Assembly (NCBI GenBank): GCA_020072815.1
Contig: JAIQGE010000010.1
Coordinates: forward strand, 86,093-150,092
DNA length: 64,000 nucleotides
From: Terriglobia bacterium
GTDB taxonomy: Bacteria > Acidobacteriota > Terriglobia > Terriglobales > Acidobacteriaceae
Direction: 5' to 3'
The notes beneath the pieces were generated by a model, which ran no database searches, was not told the DNA's origin, and was given only the letters and a program-made list of their open reading frames with translations. Shown in pieces: positions 14,071 to 23,306 of this stretch; the first letter of the stretch is position 1; every line of letters starts with the position of its first letter. A program made the position numbers and the translations under genes.

Positions 14071-16863
14071 TTACTCATACCTCAGCGCCACCATCGGATC
14101 CACGCGGGAAGCTCTTCTTGCCGGAACGTACCCTGCCACGGCGGTCACCGCTAACGTGGCCGCTATCGCCATAGCGATGCTCAAAGGATCGTGTGGCCCG
14201 AGTCCGAACAACCTGGATTTGAGTAGCCCGGTCGTCGCCCAGGCTGCGGGCAGTCCCAGGGCAAGGCCCGCCAGAACGATTACTGCGGTCTCGCGTAGGA
14301 CCATGCCTAGAATGCTTCCCCTTCCGGCGCCCAGGGCCATGCGGATGCCGATTTCGTTGGTGCGGCGGGCCACCACGTAAGCCATGGTGCCGTAGAGCCC
14401 AACGCAGGCCAGCATCAGCGCCAGGAAGCTGAAAGCTGAACTCAAGGCGGCGAAGGTCCGTTCCAGGAACAGCACTTCATCGATCACTTGGGCTTCCGTT
14501 TTGATGTCAACGATGGGCACGTTCTTATCCACGGCCGCAGCCTCTTGCCGGACGGTGGCGATCAGGCCGGGCATCCCCGCCTGTCCGCTCTTAACGGTAA
14601 AGGTCATAAAGGGCCAGGAAAAGGCTTTCACGTCCTCCAGAAAGCCCGCAGAAGTGAATAGCTGCTGATGAGAGAAATACGCAGTCGGCGGCACATCTTC
14701 GCGGATGCGCGCGTATTTCACGTCACTGGCCACTCCAACAATCTGATAATGCACGGGGTGCTTGCGTCCTCCCAGCACCAGTTCGTGTCCGATAGGGTTG
14801 TCACCGTGCATATATTTATCGACAAATCTCTGGTTTACCACCACCACTGGCGGCGCGGCTGCCGTATCCTGCGCGCCAACAGCACGTCCTAGTCGAATCG
14901 GGATATTCAGGGTTTCAAAATAGCCGGGGCCGACCACGTGGCGGTACACGTCGGCCCGCTTGTCACCTTCGGTGTAGCCAGGAATTGCAGCCGCAGTGAT
15001 GCTCATGCCCGCGCCGATGGCATTACGGTCAGAAAAAGTAACGGCTTGCACCCCGGGAATTCGTTGCAGGCGCCGCTGCATCTCCAGGTAGTACTGGTTC
15101 AATTGCGCATCCTTGTAGCCGTTCAGCCCAGGTCGGACGCTAAAGAGCAAAATATTCTGATGATCGAAGCCCAAGTTGACGCCTTGCAGGCGATTCAACG
15201 TTCTTAAGAGCAGCCCGGCGCTTACCAGCAGCAGTAGGCAGAGGGCAACCTGTCCGGCAACCAGAATCTTGCCGGCCCTGAGCTTGCGTCCTGAAGCTCC
15301 GGACGAAGGCTGCTTGAGCGAACTCAGCAGGTCCATGCGTGTGGCGCGCAGCGCCGGGGCCAAGCCGAACAGAATGCCGCTCAGGAGGCAGACGGCGCTG
15401 GTAAAGAAGAGCACGCGAGTGTCCAGGTGCAACTGCAGCGTGATTCGTTCGCGGCCGCTGGAGAGCAGCGCCAGCAATACCCTGCCGGCCCACTTGGCCA
15501 CCACCAGTCCCAGTGCGCCCCCGCAAAAGGCAAGCAGGAGGCTTTCCGTAAGCAACTGGCGTATCAACCGGAAGCGGCGCGCGCCCAGGCTTAGACGTAC
15601 CGCAATCTCGCGCTGGCGGGCGCTGGCTCGCGTGAGCAGCAACGCAGCAACGTTGCCACAGGCGATCAGCAGCACCGCGCCCACCATCATCATCAGCAGC
15701 AATAGCGAACTTGAAAACTGTCGTCTCAAGTTATCAAGGCCCTGCTTGACGGGAACCACCTGCAATGCCGGTTTGTTGGGGTCAGCCGTTGCAACAACCG
15801 TGCGCAAAGCCTGATCGAACACCACGGCCAATTCGGCTTCGGCCCGTTTTTGGCTGATGCCGGGTTTCAGCCGGCCAACCACGCCTGCCCACCATACTTT
15901 GGGATCTTTCAGGTAGGTCAAGCCGCTGTCTGTGCCGCCGTGACGAGCCTGCTCGGCGGAATACAGAGCAAGGGGAACATAGAAGCCCGGCGAGCTTCCC
16001 GGCTCCAGACCAAAGAAATCCGGCGGAGCCACGCCGACGATGGTGATAGGTAGGCCGTTGAGCACCACTGACTTCCCTGCAACTTGTTGCGTCCCGCCCA
16101 ATCGCTGCTGCCAGAACCGGTAGGAGACTACGGCGACCGGCGGCGCCGACTCGAGGTCGTCTTCAGGAAGAATCGTGCGACCCTGTGCGGCCTGCACGCC
16201 CAGGCCTTCAAAGTAGTTGCCGGAGACGCCTTGGATATTGGCGGCTTCCGCCCGCCCGTCAATCCCCACGTTCACCTCATCGCTGTTGGCGGCGAACGCG
16301 AAGGTGCTTGTGAAAACGTGGTTCTGTTCGGTGAACTGCCGGTAAGCGGCGTAGCTGAAGGAATAGCTGGTCATCCCCTGGTCGCCGCCGCCAAAGCCGC
16401 TGCCTTCCAGATCATTCACGAATTTCTCCGGCCAATCCTTGGCATGCCACTGCAGCATCACCAATCGCTGCGGCTCGGCGACCGGCAGCATGCGCAGCAT
16501 CACCGCGTCAATCGCGCTGAAGATGGCAGTGTTGGCGCCAATGCCCAGGGCCAGGGATACAATCACCACCAAAGAGAAGCCCGGATTTCTGGCGATCATG
16601 CGCCCGGCATACCGCAGGTCTTGCGCTAGGGTCTCCAGGAATTGCAGCCCGCGCTGCTGGCGATAGACATCTTGCGTCTGGGCAACGCCGCCGAAGTGTT
16701 TCTTGGCCTCCCGGTGCGCTTCTTCCGCGGACATCCCCTTGCGGCGGTTTTCTTCCTCCAGCAACTCCAGATGGGCGCGGATCTCCTGGTCCAGCTCCCA
16801 GTCATTCTGCCGCTGGCCAAAAAGGCCTTTGATGCGCGCGCCCAGAATTTGCAACCAGTCCAT
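14071..16863 (-). CDS. Acidobacterial duplicated permease (MacB/FtsX-type ABC permease)
   Basis: 930 residues. The N-terminal 60 residues (WELDQEIRAHLELLEEENRRK) are the permease prefix domain typical of the acidobacterial duplicated orphan permeases. A MacB-like periplasmic core follows a first membrane helix (SLVVIVSLALGIGANTAIFS). A block of helices lies near residues 375-530, and a second copy (periplasmic domain then three helices, including ALMLACVGLYGTMAYVVARRTNEIGIRMALG) closes the protein. Such permeases usually work with a separate MacB-type ATPase, not seen nearby. GGGGAGAAA lies before the ATG. It forms the first chromosomal gene right of the virus-like block. Confidence 0.92.
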   Translation of the reverse strand: MDWLQILGARIKGLFGQRQNDWELDQEIRAHLELLEEENRRKGMSAEEAHREAKKHFGGVAQTQDVYRQQRGLQFLETLAQDLRYAGRMIARNPGFSLVVIVSLALGIGANTAIFSAIDAVMLRMLPVAEPQRLVMLQWHAKDWPEKFVNDLEGSGFGGGDQGMTSYSFSYAAYRQFTEQNHVFTSTFAFAANSDEVNVGIDGRAEAANIQGVSGNYFEGLGVQAAQGRTILPEDDLESAPPVAVVSYRFWQQRLGGTQQVAGKSVVLNGLPITIVGVAPPDFFGLEPGSSPGFYVPLALYSAEQARHGGTDSGLTYLKDPKVWWAGVVGRLKPGISQKRAEAELAVVFDQALRTVVATADPNKPALQVVPVKQGLDNLRRQFSSSLLLLMMMVGAVLLIACGNVAALLLTRASARQREIAVRLSLGARRFRLIRQLLTESLLLAFCGGALGLVVAKWAGRVLLALLSSGRERITLQLHLDTRVLFFTSAVCLLSGILFGLAPALRATRMDLLSSLKQPSSGASGRKLRAGKILVAGQVALCLLLLVSAGLLLRTLNRLQGVNLGFDHQNILLFSVRPGLNGYKDAQLNQYYLEMQRRLQRIPGVQAVTFSDRNAIGAGMSITAAAIPGYTEGDKRADVYRHVVGPGYFETLNIPIRLGRAVGAQDTAAAPPVVVVNQRFVDKYMHGDNPIGHELVLGGRKHPVHYQIVGVASDVKYARIREDVPPTAYFSHQQLFTSAGFLEDVKAFSWPFMTFTVKSGQAGMPGLIATVRQEAAAVDKNVPIVDIKTEAQVIDEVLFLERTFAALSSAFSFLALMLACVGLYGTMAYVVARRTNEIGIRMALGAGRGSILGMVLRETAVIVLAGLALGLPAAWATTGLLKSRLFGLGPHDPLSIAMAIAATLAVTAVAGYVPARRASRVDPMVALRYE

Positions 16864-16912
16864 ATGGTTAGTTTCTCCCCAGCACCCGGCGGCGGTCAGC
16901 AGCGCCGGGCGG

Positions 16913-16972
16913 CTCTCCTGTTGATATCCAACAGAAATAGACTCCCTTTCCTTTTGAATGTCAACAGGAGAG
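16913..16972. promoter_or_regulatory. 12-bp inverted repeat with nested hairpin between truB and the permease gene
   Basis: CTCTCCTGTTGA (16913-16924) and TCAACAGGAGAG (16961-16972) are perfect inverted repeats. The left arm can also pair locally with CAACAG, giving two mutually exclusive hairpins. TTTTTCC follows on the plus strand. In the leftward direction it lies in the leader of the permease gene. It could be an attenuator-like structure, or a terminator for plus-strand transcription. Confidence 0.4.
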
Positions 16973-17007
16973 TTTTTCCTTCCCCGAACAACTCCCGGAC
17001 ATTGACG

Positions 17008-17886
17008 CTAGAGCACAATCTTCGGCTGGAAGAGCGTGCCGGCGACTCTCTTGGCGATGGCCAGAAGTTCCCTTTGGCTGGAAAACACCCGCACCATGCT
17101 GGCTTTGCTGAATTCCGGCAGGTTGACGGCTCCGCCGTGCTTAAGGCGGACTTGCGCTTCCGGCGGCGCCATGACAGCGGGAAATTCGGGCAATACCAGC
17201 CGGGGATGCAGGAAGAGTTCGTCAATTGAGCCAGCGGCCATCGCTTCTGCGAGTTCCTCCAGACTGTGCGCGTTCTCCAGATCCAATTCGCGGACCGCGG
17301 TGCGGACCAGCGCCGACAAATGCGCTCCCGTCCCCAGAACTTTGCCCAGATCGTGCGCCATGGAGCGCAGGTACGTCCCCGAGCTGACCCAGGCCTTGAA
17401 ACGCGCAATCTTGCTCTTCGGGTCCCACTCCAGGATTTTAAACTCCTTCACTTCGACTTCCTTCGGCTTGAGTTCTACTTCCTGGCCTTTGCGCGCCAGC
17501 TTGTAGGCCGGAACGCCGGCAATCTTCTTGGCCGAGAATGGCGGCGGCATCTGCTGTATCTTCCCCGTAAAGCTGGCCGCGGCCGCCTGGATCTGTTGCA
17601 GCGCCAAGTTCACCGGGAGCTCCGGGCCGGTGGGGTCGCCGGCGGCGTCATAGGTGTCCGTCGCCTGGCCAAAGCGGATCGCGCCTTCGTAGCGCTTGTC
17701 GGAGTCGGTATAGAACTGCGCCAGGCGGGTAAAGCGTCCCAACACCAGCGGCAGGACGCCGGTGGCGGTGGGATCGAGCGTCCCCAGGTGCCCCACGGAC
17801 TTCTCCCCGCAAATGCGGCGCACTCGCGCTACCACGTCATGCGAGGTCATCCCGCCCGGTTTGTTGATGATCAGTACGCCGTCCAC
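17008..17886 (-). CDS. truB: tRNA pseudouridine synthase B
   Basis: 292 residues. Makes pseudouridine at position 55 in the T-loop of tRNAs in the cytoplasm. The catalytic motif GHLGTLDPTATGVL contains the nucleophile Asp38; KRYEGAIRFGQATDTYDAAG and the PPFSAKKIAGVPAYKLAR segment are characteristic of the family. The C-terminal part (about 225-292) corresponds to the PUA-like accessory region. Length is normal. It is divergent from the rhomboid gene with 49 bases between, and followed at 144 bases by the permease gene on the same strand. Confidence 0.96.
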   Translation of the reverse strand: MDGVLIINKPGGMTSHDVVARVRRICGEKSVGHLGTLDPTATGVLPLVLGRFTRLAQFYTDSDKRYEGAIRFGQATDTYDAAGDPTGPELPVNLALQQIQAAAASFTGKIQQMPPPFSAKKIAGVPAYKLARKGQEVELKPKEVEVKEFKILEWDPKSKIARFKAWVSSGTYLRSMAHDLGKVLGTGAHLSALVRTAVRELDLENAHSLEELAEAMAAGSIDELFLHPRLVLPEFPAVMAPPEAQVRLKHGGAVNLPEFSKASMVRVFSSQRELLAIAKRVAGTLFQPKIVL

Positions 17887-17935
17887 TTGAGTAACTCCGT
17901 GATATCAAGCATCATAATCAAGAAGCAGCAAATTA

Positions 17936-18622
17936 ATGCTCCCCATTAAAGACGACGCGCCGCGCTCCAGCACTCCCTACGTCACTTATTTCTTGATCGC
18001 ACTGAACCTCTTCATCTTTCTTTTTGAATCCACACTGCGGCCGCGCGCGCTGGCCAGCTTTGAATTTCAGTTTGCCCTGGTGCCTCAGCACGTGGAAGGC
18101 TGGATGTCCGGATCGCTGCCGGCCTCCTACGCCCTGCTTCCCTTCTTCACCTCCATGTTTCTTCATGGCGGCTGGCTGCACGTGATCTTCAACATGTGGT
18201 TTCTGGCGATTTTCGGCGACAACGTAGAAGACCGGACCGGCCACTTTACGTATCTGGCTTTTTACTTGGTCTGCGGCTTGGTCGGCAATCTGGCGCATTT
18301 TGCCTTCAACTTTAGTTCTCCGGTGCCAGCAGTGGGCGCCAGCGGTGCGATTGCCGGCGTGATGGGGGCATACTTCTTGCTTTATCCTCGTGCGCGTGTG
18401 CTGACCTGGTGGGGCTTCTTCGTGTTCTGGCTTCCCGCGTGGCTGGTCCTTGGCTACTGGTTCCTGGGCGAGTTCCTGAGCGGCGCCGCGTCGGTTTTTA
18501 CCTCGTCCGGCGGGGCCGGCGGCGTGGCTTTCTGGGCGCACGTGGGAGGATTCGTCTGCGGCTTGCTTCTCATCAAGCTGCTGCCAACACGCAAGAATGT
18601 TTACGCGTTTGAGGACTACTGA
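17936..18622 (+). CDS. Rhomboid-family intramembrane serine protease
   Basis: 228 residues with six predicted membrane helices. The catalytic dyad is visible: Ser136 in VGASGAIAG and His202 in FWAHVGGFVCG; the HGGWLHVIFNMWFL segment (residues 77-90) supplies the oxyanion-side His82 and Asn86. Rhomboids cleave transmembrane proteins within or near the membrane. An extended loop between helices 5 and 6 is Gly/Ser-rich. Monocistronic as far as can be seen; substrates unknown. Confidence 0.93.
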   Translation: MLPIKDDAPRSSTPYVTYFLIALNLFIFLFESTLRPRALASFEFQFALVPQHVEGWMSGSLPASYALLPFFTSMFLHGGWLHVIFNMWFLAIFGDNVEDRTGHFTYLAFYLVCGLVGNLAHFAFNFSSPVPAVGASGAIAGVMGAYFLLYPRARVLTWWGFFVFWLPAWLVLGYWFLGEFLSGAASVFTSSGGAGGVAFWAHVGGFVCGLLLIKLLPTRKNVYAFEDY

Positions 18623-18783
18623 ATCCGCGAAGCTGGATGCCGCTCAAAATCGAACACTCATTCCCTAAGTAGAGCACCCTCTCAGCCGCCACAAGAGCAT
18701 CTTGCTGGCAGCCTGCTACCAATTCTTGGGACGAATCGTCTACATGCTCGAATCGTAAATCAAAATCTCAAGCAGGCACCCAA

Positions 18784-19968
18784 ATGCTATTCAAATGCAA
18801 CTCAGCGCGGCTGCTCTCCATGATCGTTTGGGTTTGGCTCCTCGCCGCAGCAGCGCCGGTAACCGCCCAGCCGCAGACGCTTTCTGTCCCCGCCGATTCC
18901 CCGCGCTGGGACCTGCAAGGACAAGCCAAGGTAGCCGACTATCAAGGCCGCAAATGCCTCTTTCTCGATAGTGGAGCGGCGATCTTGAAAGACTTTGAAA
19001 TGCGCGACGGCGTCATTGACTTTGACATGGCAATGCCCGATGCCGGCAACTCGAATAAGCGCGGATTTTCCGGTCTTCTGTTTCGGTTGGACAAAGACGG
19101 CGCCAACGGCGAAGAGCTCTATCTGCGCCAGCACAAGTCCGGGCTTCCTGACGCCATGCAGTACACTCCGGTCCTCAACACCGGCCGCAACTGGCAGATC
19201 TACAACGGGCCGGGATTCACGGGCGCGGTGGATATCCCGAAAGACTCGTGGTTCCACCTGCGCCTGGAGGTTGCTGGGGCGCAGGCCAAGTTCTACGTCA
19301 AAGACATGGAGAAGCCCGCGCTGGTGATGAATGATCTGAAAAGCGGCGTACAAAGAGGCCAGGTGGCCCTGTACGTTCTGACTGGCGCGACGTATTTTTC
19401 GAATTTCGAAGTACGGGCAACGACAGACGCGGCCTGGGAGCGACGACTGACGCCGATGCTCACGGGCACTCTCGCTAAGTGGAGCCTGTCGCCTACCTAC
19501 GATGCGCTCACGCGCAATCTGGAGCGTCCGCTCTCGCCCGCGGAGACGGCGGCCATCCAATGGCAGGACGTGGAAGCCGAGCCGCCGGGCTTTGTGGTCA
19601 TCTATCGTTATCGCGAAGCACCGCATCCGAGAGTCTCATTTCAGGGCGATTTTTCCAAGCGCCTGGAACCGCAGCCGGGCATGAAAGTCGTGTATGCGCG
19701 GACCAGCATCACGTCCGACCGCAACCAAGTGAAGAAGCTGTACATCGGCTATAGCGATGACGTCAGCGTGTTCCTGAATGGCCAGATTCTCTACCGCGGC
19801 CGTAGCGCCCAGGGCTTCCGCGACCCCGGGTTCCTGGGCATCGTCAACCCGGAGAACGACGCCGTCTACCTTCCGTTGAAGAAGGGCAACAATGAACTGG
19901 TGCTGGCGGTGAGCGAACTCGGCGGCGGGTGGGCGTTCATTTGCCGCTTGGTGGACATGGAGAACTGA
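18784..19968 (+). CDS. Secreted LamG/DUF1080-like protein
   Basis: 394 residues with a signal peptide (to about residue 28, ending APVTAQ). Residues about 35-215 look like a concanavalin-type beta-sandwich (RGFSGLLFRLD, EELYLRQHKSG, WFHLRLEVAGAQAKFYV, TGATYFSNFEVR), as in LamG or 3-keto-disaccharide-hydrolase-like domains. The C-terminal part (about 290-394) resembles a galactose-binding beta-sandwich (DDVSVFLNGQILYRG, NNELVLAVSELGGGWAF). No catalytic residues can be named. It may bind carbohydrate at the cell surface. It stands alone, convergent with the SDR gene. Confidence 0.75.
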   Translation: MLFKCNSARLLSMIVWVWLLAAAAPVTAQPQTLSVPADSPRWDLQGQAKVADYQGRKCLFLDSGAAILKDFEMRDGVIDFDMAMPDAGNSNKRGFSGLLFRLDKDGANGEELYLRQHKSGLPDAMQYTPVLNTGRNWQIYNGPGFTGAVDIPKDSWFHLRLEVAGAQAKFYVKDMEKPALVMNDLKSGVQRGQVALYVLTGATYFSNFEVRATTDAAWERRLTPMLTGTLAKWSLSPTYDALTRNLERPLSPAETAAIQWQDVEAEPPGFVVIYRYREAPHPRVSFQGDFSKRLEPQPGMKVVYARTSITSDRNQVKKLYIGYSDDVSVFLNGQILYRGRSAQGFRDPGFLGIVNPENDAVYLPLKKGNNELVLAVSELGGGWAFICRLVDMEN

Positions 19969-19977
19969 GTCAGAGGT

Positions 19978-20682
19978 TCACAAGACGCCAGCGGCCGGCA
20001 AAACTCTGATTTCGTCAATCGATGCGTTGGCCGGCACCGATACTGCGTGCAAGACGGCTTCGGCAACGGTTTCGGGCGACACCATCTTGGCGCGTGGAGC
20101 GTCGGGCCAGAACTGCTGCCATATGTCGGTATCGGTGGCGCCGGGCATCAGGGCTACCACGCGGATGCCGCGCTTTCGCAGGTCGTCTCGCAGTGCCTGG
20201 GTGAAGCCCATCGCGCCAAACTTGGACGCGTTGTAGGCTGACATCCCCGCGAACGGCTGCACCGCGGCAACCGACAGGTTGTTCACGATGGTCCCACCTG
20301 CGCGCATCAACGGCAAAGCTCCGCGGGTGACCAGAAATGTTCCGGTGAGATTGGTGTCAATCACCTGCTTCCAGGTTTCAATGGAAAGCTGGTCAGCCGG
20401 CGCCAGCGCGTGGGCCACGCCGGCGTTGTTGATCAGCACGTCAATCGTTGCGTGGCGTTGCTTAATCCGCTGAAAGGCTTTTTCTATAGCGGTGGGATCG
20501 GTGATATCGAAGACAAGAGTTTCGACGCTGGTCGCTTTCAGCGAATCCGCGGCGGCTTGCAGAGAGGCCGCGTTGCGTCCGGTGATGATGACTTTGTAAC
20601 CCGCGCCGGCGAACGTTCGTGCCAGAGCCAACCCGATGCCCCGGCTGCCGCCGGTGATCACGGCAAGTTTGGTGTTCGCCAT
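19978..20682 (-). CDS. Short-chain dehydrogenase/reductase, possible pterin reductase
   Basis: 234 residues, classical SDR. The cofactor motif TGGSRGIG is at residues 10-17, NNAG at 85-88, and the catalytic Ser137, Tyr150 and Lys154 in SAYNASK. The start codon directly follows the folE stop (TAG-ATG), so it is the last gene of the four-gene pterin operon. Sepiapterin and pteridine reductases belong to this family, so a role in tetrahydrobiopterin formation is a reasonable inference, but 3-oxoacyl-type or other substrates are not excluded by sequence alone. Confidence 0.85.
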   Translation of the reverse strand: MANTKLAVITGGSRGIGLALARTFAGAGYKVIITGRNAASLQAAADSLKATSVETLVFDITDPTAIEKAFQRIKQRHATIDVLINNAGVAHALAPADQLSIETWKQVIDTNLTGTFLVTRGALPLMRAGGTIVNNLSVAAVQPFAGMSAYNASKFGAMGFTQALRDDLRKRGIRVVALMPGATDTDIWQQFWPDAPRAKMVSPETVAEAVLHAVSVPANASIDEIRVLPAAGVL

Positions 20683-21354
20683 CTAGAACGTGCTTCCGTT
20701 CTTGCCGTTCCTGATCAGCGAGAGAAATTCTTTCCGCGTTTTGTCGGACGAGCGGAAGCTGCCCAGCATGTGGGAGGTCACCGCCGACGAATGCTGTTTC
20801 TCCACCCCGCGCATCATCACGCACATGTGGCGGGCCTCAATCACCACGCCCACGCCCTGCGGCTCAATGGCTTCCTGCAAGGTCTCCGCGATCTCCACGG
20901 TCAGGCGCTCTTGAATTTGCAGGCGCCGGGCAAAGATGTCCACCAGCCGCGGGATCTTGCTCAGGCCCACGACCTTGCCGTTGGGGATATAGGCCACGTG
21001 CACCTTGCCAAAGAACGGCAGCGCGTGGTGTTCGCACAGGCTGAACATCTCAATGTCTTTGACGATGACCATTTCGTCGTAGTTCACCTCAAACAAGGCC
21101 CCTTGCAGGACCTGGCTGGGGTCCTCGCGATGGCCCTTGGTCAGGTACGTCAGCGCTTTGTACATGCGCTCCGGGGTCTTGATCAGGCCGTCGCGGTCCG
21201 GGTCTTCTCCCAGGCGCAGCAGCAATTCGCGCAGCAGGTCCTGCGGCGTGGCTGAGGCCAGGTCGTCCAGGTCAACCGTCTTCTTCAACACGTTCCCTAC
21301 AGCTCTTGGCTTCACGCTGAGCTCCCTACGTACGGATTTCTTTTCCACCGGCAT
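20683..21354 (-). CDS. folE: GTP cyclohydrolase I
   Basis: 223 residues, converting GTP to 7,8-dihydroneopterin triphosphate, the first step of folate, queuosine-type and biopterin pathways. The zinc ligands are visible as Cys107 and His110 in [10 protein letters not shown] and Cys178 in HMCVMMRG; other family motifs are [10 protein letters not shown] and [20 protein letters not shown]. About 25 N-terminal residues are basic and variable. Its start overlaps the end of the upstream PTPS gene by 29 bases, so translation is probably coupled. Confidence 0.97.
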   Translation of the reverse strand: MPVEKKSVRRELSVKPRAVGNVLKKTVDLDDLASATPQDLLRELLLRLGEDPDRDGLIKTPERMYKALTYLTKGHREDPSQVLQGALFEVNYDEMVIVKDIEMFSLCEHHALPFFGKVHVAYIPNGKVVGLSKIPRLVDIFARRLQIQERLTVEIAETLQEAIEPQGVGVVIEARHMCVMMRGVEKQHSSAVTSHMLGSFRSSDKTRKEFLSLIRNGKNGSTF

Positions 21355-21748
21355 ATTCGAATGAATTCAACATGGTCTCTTCCACACGGACTTTCTCCAC
21401 CGCTGCATGACGGAAACCGTTCTTCAGCGTGCTGAACAGCTCGATGCAAAGGTTCTCCGTGGTTGGCACCACCTCGCGGAACTCCGGCAAGGTATTGAGG
21501 TTCTGAAGGCCGAAGCGTTCCACAATTTTTTCGTTCACAAAAGCGTCCAGGTCGGCCAGATTGCAGACCATCCCTGTTCTGGGATCCACCTGGCCCGTTA
21601 CCGTCACCTCCAGGCTGTAATTGTGGCCATGCCCGAAAGGGTTGTTGCACTTGCCGTAGACCGCGCGGTTCTCTTCCGCCGACATGGCATCGCAATGCAA
21701 GCGGTGCGACGCGGGAAACCTGTACCGCCGTGTCAGGTACGCCTTCAT
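21326..21748 (-). CDS. 6-pyruvoyltetrahydropterin synthase/QueD family, copy 1
   Basis: 140 residues. Zinc ligands His15 ([10 protein letters not shown]), His40 and His42 (NPFGHGHNY) and the catalytic-type Cys34 in GKCNNP are present; [11 protein letters not shown] and [15 protein letters not shown] are conserved family regions. The family converts dihydroneopterin triphosphate to 6-pyruvoyl-tetrahydropterin (biopterin route) or to carboxy-tetrahydropterin (QueD, 7-deazaguanine route). The adjoining paralogue shares the same motifs. ATGA overlap with the upstream gene. Confidence 0.93.
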   Translation of the reverse strand: MKAYLTRRYRFPASHRLHCDAMSAEENRAVYGKCNNPFGHGHNYSLEVTVTGQVDPRTGMVCNLADLDAFVNEKIVERFGLQNLNTLPEFREVVPTTENLCIELFSTLKNGFRHAAVEKVRVEETMLNSFEYAGGKEIRT

Positions 21749-22155
21749 GCTTCACCGTAATAGTCCACAAAGAGGTCCGGCGTCTCATAGACGCGGATGC
21801 GATGCAGTTGCGCGGCGTTCAGCTTGCTCTGCAGCCGGTTCCATATGGCGATGGCCAGGTTCTCTGTGGTGGGGATGGCGTGCTTGAACTCAGCAACTTC
21901 GTCATTCAGCGACCGGTGGTCCAGCGCGTCAATCACCTCGCGGTTCATGATGTCTTTCAGCTGCTTCAGGTCCACCACGAAGCCGGAGCGGGCGTCCACT
22001 TCCCCTTTGACCGTGACTTCCAGGGTGTAATTGTGGCCGTGGCCGTGAGGATTGTTGCACTTGCCAAAAACCCGCTGGTTCTCCTCAGGCGTGAAGTCCG
22101 GATTGTGGTAGTAATGCGCGGCAGAAAACTCTGCCTTTCGCGTCAAATAGACCAT
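21745..22155 (-). CDS. 6-pyruvoyltetrahydropterin synthase/QueD family, copy 2
   Basis: 136 residues from ATG 22155, giving MVYLTRKAEFSAAH like its paralogue. His14, Cys33 (GKCNNPHGHGHNY), His39 and His41 are all present, so both tandem copies look catalytically competent. They differ mainly in the middle (LKQLKDIMNREVIDALDHRSLN here) and at the C-terminus. Two active-looking copies next to folE and an SDR suggest that one serves biopterin-type and one 7-deazapurine-type chemistry, or that they form a mixed enzyme. Confidence 0.92.
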   Translation of the reverse strand: MVYLTRKAEFSAAHYYHNPDFTPEENQRVFGKCNNPHGHGHNYTLEVTVKGEVDARSGFVVDLKQLKDIMNREVIDALDHRSLNDEVAEFKHAIPTTENLAIAIWNRLQSKLNAAQLHRIRVYETPDLFVDYYGEA

Positions 22156-22212
22156 CAGAATCAGCTCTTCAGCTTGGAATATCCCTTTCAATAGATGAGT
22201 TGATCAGCACCC

Positions 22213-22227
22213 GAGGTTCAGAACCTC
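22213..22227. promoter_or_regulatory. Inverted repeat upstream of the pterin operon
   Basis: GAGGTTC-A-GAACCTC is a perfect 7-bp inverted repeat about 60 bases before the start of the first pterin gene at 22155. It could be an operator. No known riboswitch could be recognised here. Confidence 0.35.
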
Positions 22228-22280
22228 ACCAAGTGTGCACCCATCCAGCTTACCGCACAGCGCAGGGCACGGCCATTTGC

Positions 22281-23276
22281 TCATATGCTGCGGTAAAAAT
22301 CAGCCCGCGCGATCGAGTCCCGGAAGGCGCGTTGAGAAAAAGCATCGTCCGGGATCCGCGAAAGATATTGATGTGCCTTCTCAATCAGCGCCAGATCGTC
22401 CGCCTTGGCGGCCGCTTCGTCCAGATCAGAAAAAAACAGCGGGTAATCAGGGCCTAATAATTCTACCAAGGATGGCAGGCGATTACAGATCACCGGGGTC
22501 CGCCGGACGACACATTCGATCAGGGTGTTGTTCACCACGGTGTCGTAAAGATCAAGGAATACCACGTTTTGGGCCAGCAAACGGTCATAGTCGCCCGGGG
22601 CCTGGTAGGCCAGAAACTCCACTGAAGACCAATCAGCCTTTCTGGCTGCGGGCTCATTTTCAGCCTCCCGGCGAAGCAGGGACTCCAGATGCGGATCAGG
22701 CATTGGCCTGGGCGCGAGCAGCGTCTTCCGCAGCGTAGTCACTTTCAGAAGGCTGATGGAGTGCAGCCGTCTCAGCCATGAGCCGATCTGGACGATCCGG
22801 CGGACGGGATTCGCCAGGAAATCTTCCATACGAAAGAAGCGCTCCGGCGGCTCCGTGGGATGCACCGCAGCCGCCACGGGAACGTCAGTCCTTTCTCTCA
22901 GCCAGGAGCACATGGTCTCTGAAAACACGTAAATTCCCCGGCAATACGGCAGGCTCTGGCGCCAAGCCGGTAAATTGAAAATGGATTGCGGAGCGGATTC
23001 GAACTCGTGCCAGGTGGGAATTCCAGGCGGGTTGTGGATGAAGGCGATCCAGTCACTGCGATAAGGCAGTTTTCCCGACTGCTCGTTTTCTTGGAGGTCC
23101 CAGCAGAAGGTGGCTTCGATGAAGGGGTCGAGGATCACGCCGTCAGGCTTCAGCAAAGGCTTGAGCGCGTCCAGGGCATAGGCCCAGCCGCTGCGATGAT
23201 GGGGGAAAGTAAGATGCCGGGCCAAAGATAACTTTGGTCGTTGGCTGGCAGGTTGTTCGGGAGGGGCCATTTCCAT
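22281..23276 (-). CDS. Glycosyltransferase-like protein
   Basis: 331 residues from ATG 23276 (a second ATG at 23270 is possible). The fold pattern is GT-B-like: an N-terminal part with HLTFPHHRSGWAYALDALKPLL and DWIAFIHNPPGIPTWH, then VRRIVQIGSWLRRLHSI starting the second domain, and a late NTLIECVVRRTPVICNRLPSLVELLG segment that matches the acidic sugar-nucleotide site (E in LIE) of such enzymes. The donor and acceptor are unknown. It is divergent from the thioredoxin-like lipoprotein gene, with 30 bases between, holding the inverted repeat TTCTAT-T-ATAGAA at 23285-23297. Confidence 0.7.
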   Translation of the reverse strand: MEMAPPEQPASQRPKLSLARHLTFPHHRSGWAYALDALKPLLKPDGVILDPFIEATFCWDLQENEQSGKLPYRSDWIAFIHNPPGIPTWHEFESAPQSIFNLPAWRQSLPYCRGIYVFSETMCSWLRERTDVPVAAAVHPTEPPERFFRMEDFLANPVRRIVQIGSWLRRLHSISLLKVTTLRKTLLAPRPMPDPHLESLLRREAENEPAARKADWSSVEFLAYQAPGDYDRLLAQNVVFLDLYDTVVNNTLIECVVRRTPVICNRLPSLVELLGPDYPLFFSDLDEAAAKADDLALIEKAHQYLSRIPDDAFSQRAFRDSIARADFYRSI

Positions 23277-23306
23277 GCGAATCGTTCTATTATAGAAGGT
23301 GTGAAG

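Noticed and set aside
22156..22280. Riboswitch (preQ1 or THF) upstream of the pterin operon
   Set aside because: Only a short inverted repeat is present; no conserved riboswitch core can be recognised.
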